Source: Geodermatophilus sabuli (lineage in GTDB: Bacteria; Actinomycetota; Actinomycetes; Mycobacteriales; Geodermatophilaceae). From it: a stretch of DNA of 64,000 nt. The stretch is taken from positions 124,001 to 188,000 of the forward strand of contig NZ_OBDO01000004.1 of NCBI RefSeq assembly GCF_900215145.1, in the 5' to 3' direction. The notes under the pieces were generated by a model. It searched no databases and was not told the origin of the DNA. It saw only the letters and a list, made by a program, of their open reading frames with translations. Positions 62,561 to 64,000 of the stretch are shown here, piece by piece (positions within the stretch are counted from its first letter, which is position 1; every line of letters begins with the position of its first letter). Both the position numbers and the translations under genes were made by a program.

Positions 62561-63297
62561 GCGAGGATGTCCACGGCGCGGGCGGCCAGCACGGCATCGA
62601 GGTCGGCGAGCCCGACGCCGGCCAGCGTCTCCCGCAGCACCAGCCCCTCCGCGGGCTCCAGCGGCTGCAGGGAGGGCACGCCGAGCACCGCGGCGCCCGC
62701 GGCCAGACCGGCGGTCACCCCGGCGACGGAGTCCTCCAGCACGACGCAGCCCTCGGGCGGCACGCCGAGCGCGGCCATCGCCTGCCGGTAGGGCGCCGGG
62801 TCGGGCTTGCGGGCGGGCACCTCGTCGCCGCAGACGGTGACGTCGAACGGCGGCACGTCGGGGAACGCGGCACCGATCGCGGCCAGCACGACGTCGGCCA
62901 GCCGGCGCGGGGTGGTGGTCACCAGCGCGGTCGGGACGGCGGCGTGCCGGAGCTCGGCGATGAGCTCGCGCGCCCCGGGCCGCCAGTGGATGTCCCCACC
63001 CAGCAGGCCGGCCACCCGGTCCTCGATCCACCGGGCGTCGGCTCGGGACTGCGCCTCGCTGCGCACCACGCCGAGGTCGGTGTAGAGGATGTCCATCGCC
63101 ACCGGCATGCTCGTGCCGACCGTCCGCTGCCGGGCCCGGTCGGACATCCGGCCGCCGAGCTCCCGGGCCAGGGCGAACATCGCCTCGCCCCAGTACTGCT
63201 CGGTCTCCACGAGGGTGCCGTCCATGTCGAACAGCACCGCCTGCAGGGCGGTCCCCGCCGTCGTCCGGGTCCGGGCGTCGTCGTCCAGCGTCTCCAT
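62557..63297 (-). CDS. HAD family hydrolase (phosphoglycolate/beta-PGM-like)
   Basis: 246 residues from ATG 63297, which lies seven bases after minus-strand TACCGT (leaderless). Motif I VLFDMDGTLVETEQYWGEA, motif II ALVTTTPRR, Lys of motif III in ARKPDPAPYRQAM, and motif IV VLEDSVAGVTAGLAAGA. Similar to the phosphatase often found next to metH in actinobacteria. Substrate not predictable. Confidence 0.9.
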   Translation of the reverse strand: METLDDDARTRTTAGTALQAVLFDMDGTLVETEQYWGEAMFALARELGGRMSDRARQRTVGTSMPVAMDILYTDLGVVRSEAQSRADARWIEDRVAGLLGGDIHWRPGARELIAELRHAAVPTALVTTTPRRLADVVLAAIGAAFPDVPPFDVTVCGDEVPARKPDPAPYRQAMAALGVPPEGCVVLEDSVAGVTAGLAAGAAVLGVPSLQPLEPAEGLVLRETLAGVGLADLDAVLAARAVDILA

Positions 63298-63370
63298 CAC
63301 GTCCACGGTAGGCGCGCGGCCGCGGCGACCGGTCCCCCGCGGGGCGTGAGATCGGCGACGTCCGGGGCGC

Positions 63371-64000
<630 letters not shown>

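Overview
The window is about 64 kb of very GC-rich DNA that reads as the chromosome of an actinobacterium, most probably of the Geodermatophilaceae/Frankiales type. The basis is gene content (Pup-proteasome locus, RbpA, PafBC, HelY, DUF5999, DUF3866, leaderless promoters), GTG-rich starts and conserved neighbourhoods. The genus is an inference from memory of gene order; no search was run. I saw no rRNA, tRNA, CRISPR array or intact insertion sequence.

Left part (1-15.3 kb): a MerR-family regulator followed by glycine decarboxylase gcvP; DUF5999; coaA; an acetyltransferase; a beta-lactamase-fold hydrolase; a PEBP protein; a beta-phosphoglucomutase/GH65 phosphorylase pair; an M50-like membrane protease; a decayed ABC permease fused head to head with a beheaded TetR regulator; a LysE exporter; a VOC protein; and a VapBC-type toxin-antitoxin pair. 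A sequence matching the XerC/XerD dif site lies at 15396-15423, so the window probably spans the replication terminus. Most genes to its right lie on the minus strand, co-directional with a fork moving toward dif.

Middle (15.7-42 kb): an acidic lipoprotein, a MalY-type lyase, a GDPD/acyltransferase pair, an MFS transporter with thymidine kinase, rbpA under a SigR-type promoter, fxsA, and lnt-ppm1. These are followed by an almost complete beta-lysine (3,5-diaminohexanoate) catabolic cluster (kal, kamE, kamD, an amidohydrolase, kdd, with divergent kamA) that lacks kce. Then come a GNAT, an acyltransferase, a carboxylate-amine ligase and a degenerate tyrosine-recombinase-like protein. Next is an intein-containing SplB-like radical SAM gene whose reading frame is broken inside the intein by a GTGA overlap and which carries a LexA-like box at its start codon. 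An Lrp regulator, an M24 peptidase and a 5'-3' exonuclease close the section.

Right part (42-64 kb): the classic actinobacterial proteasome neighbourhood, mostly on the minus strand: helY, dgk, tatC, tatA, pafC, pafB, (DUF3866 on plus), pafA, prcA, prcB, an endonuclease VII-like gene, pup, dop, arc/mpa and trmI. It is followed by a RecB-like nuclease, an amidohydrolase, a HAD phosphatase and the 3' end of metH, which runs off the window. Pup is tagged to substrates by PafA, Dop deamidates or removes it, Arc/Mpa unfolds and PrcAB degrades; PafBC is the associated DNA-damage regulator.

Across the window about 17 genes share a leaderless promoter form (TA[G/N]NNT, 6-7 bases, then ATG/GTG). Several dispersed elements recur: a 15-base motif, an 11-base palindrome, and two families of intergenic repeats abutting stop codons.
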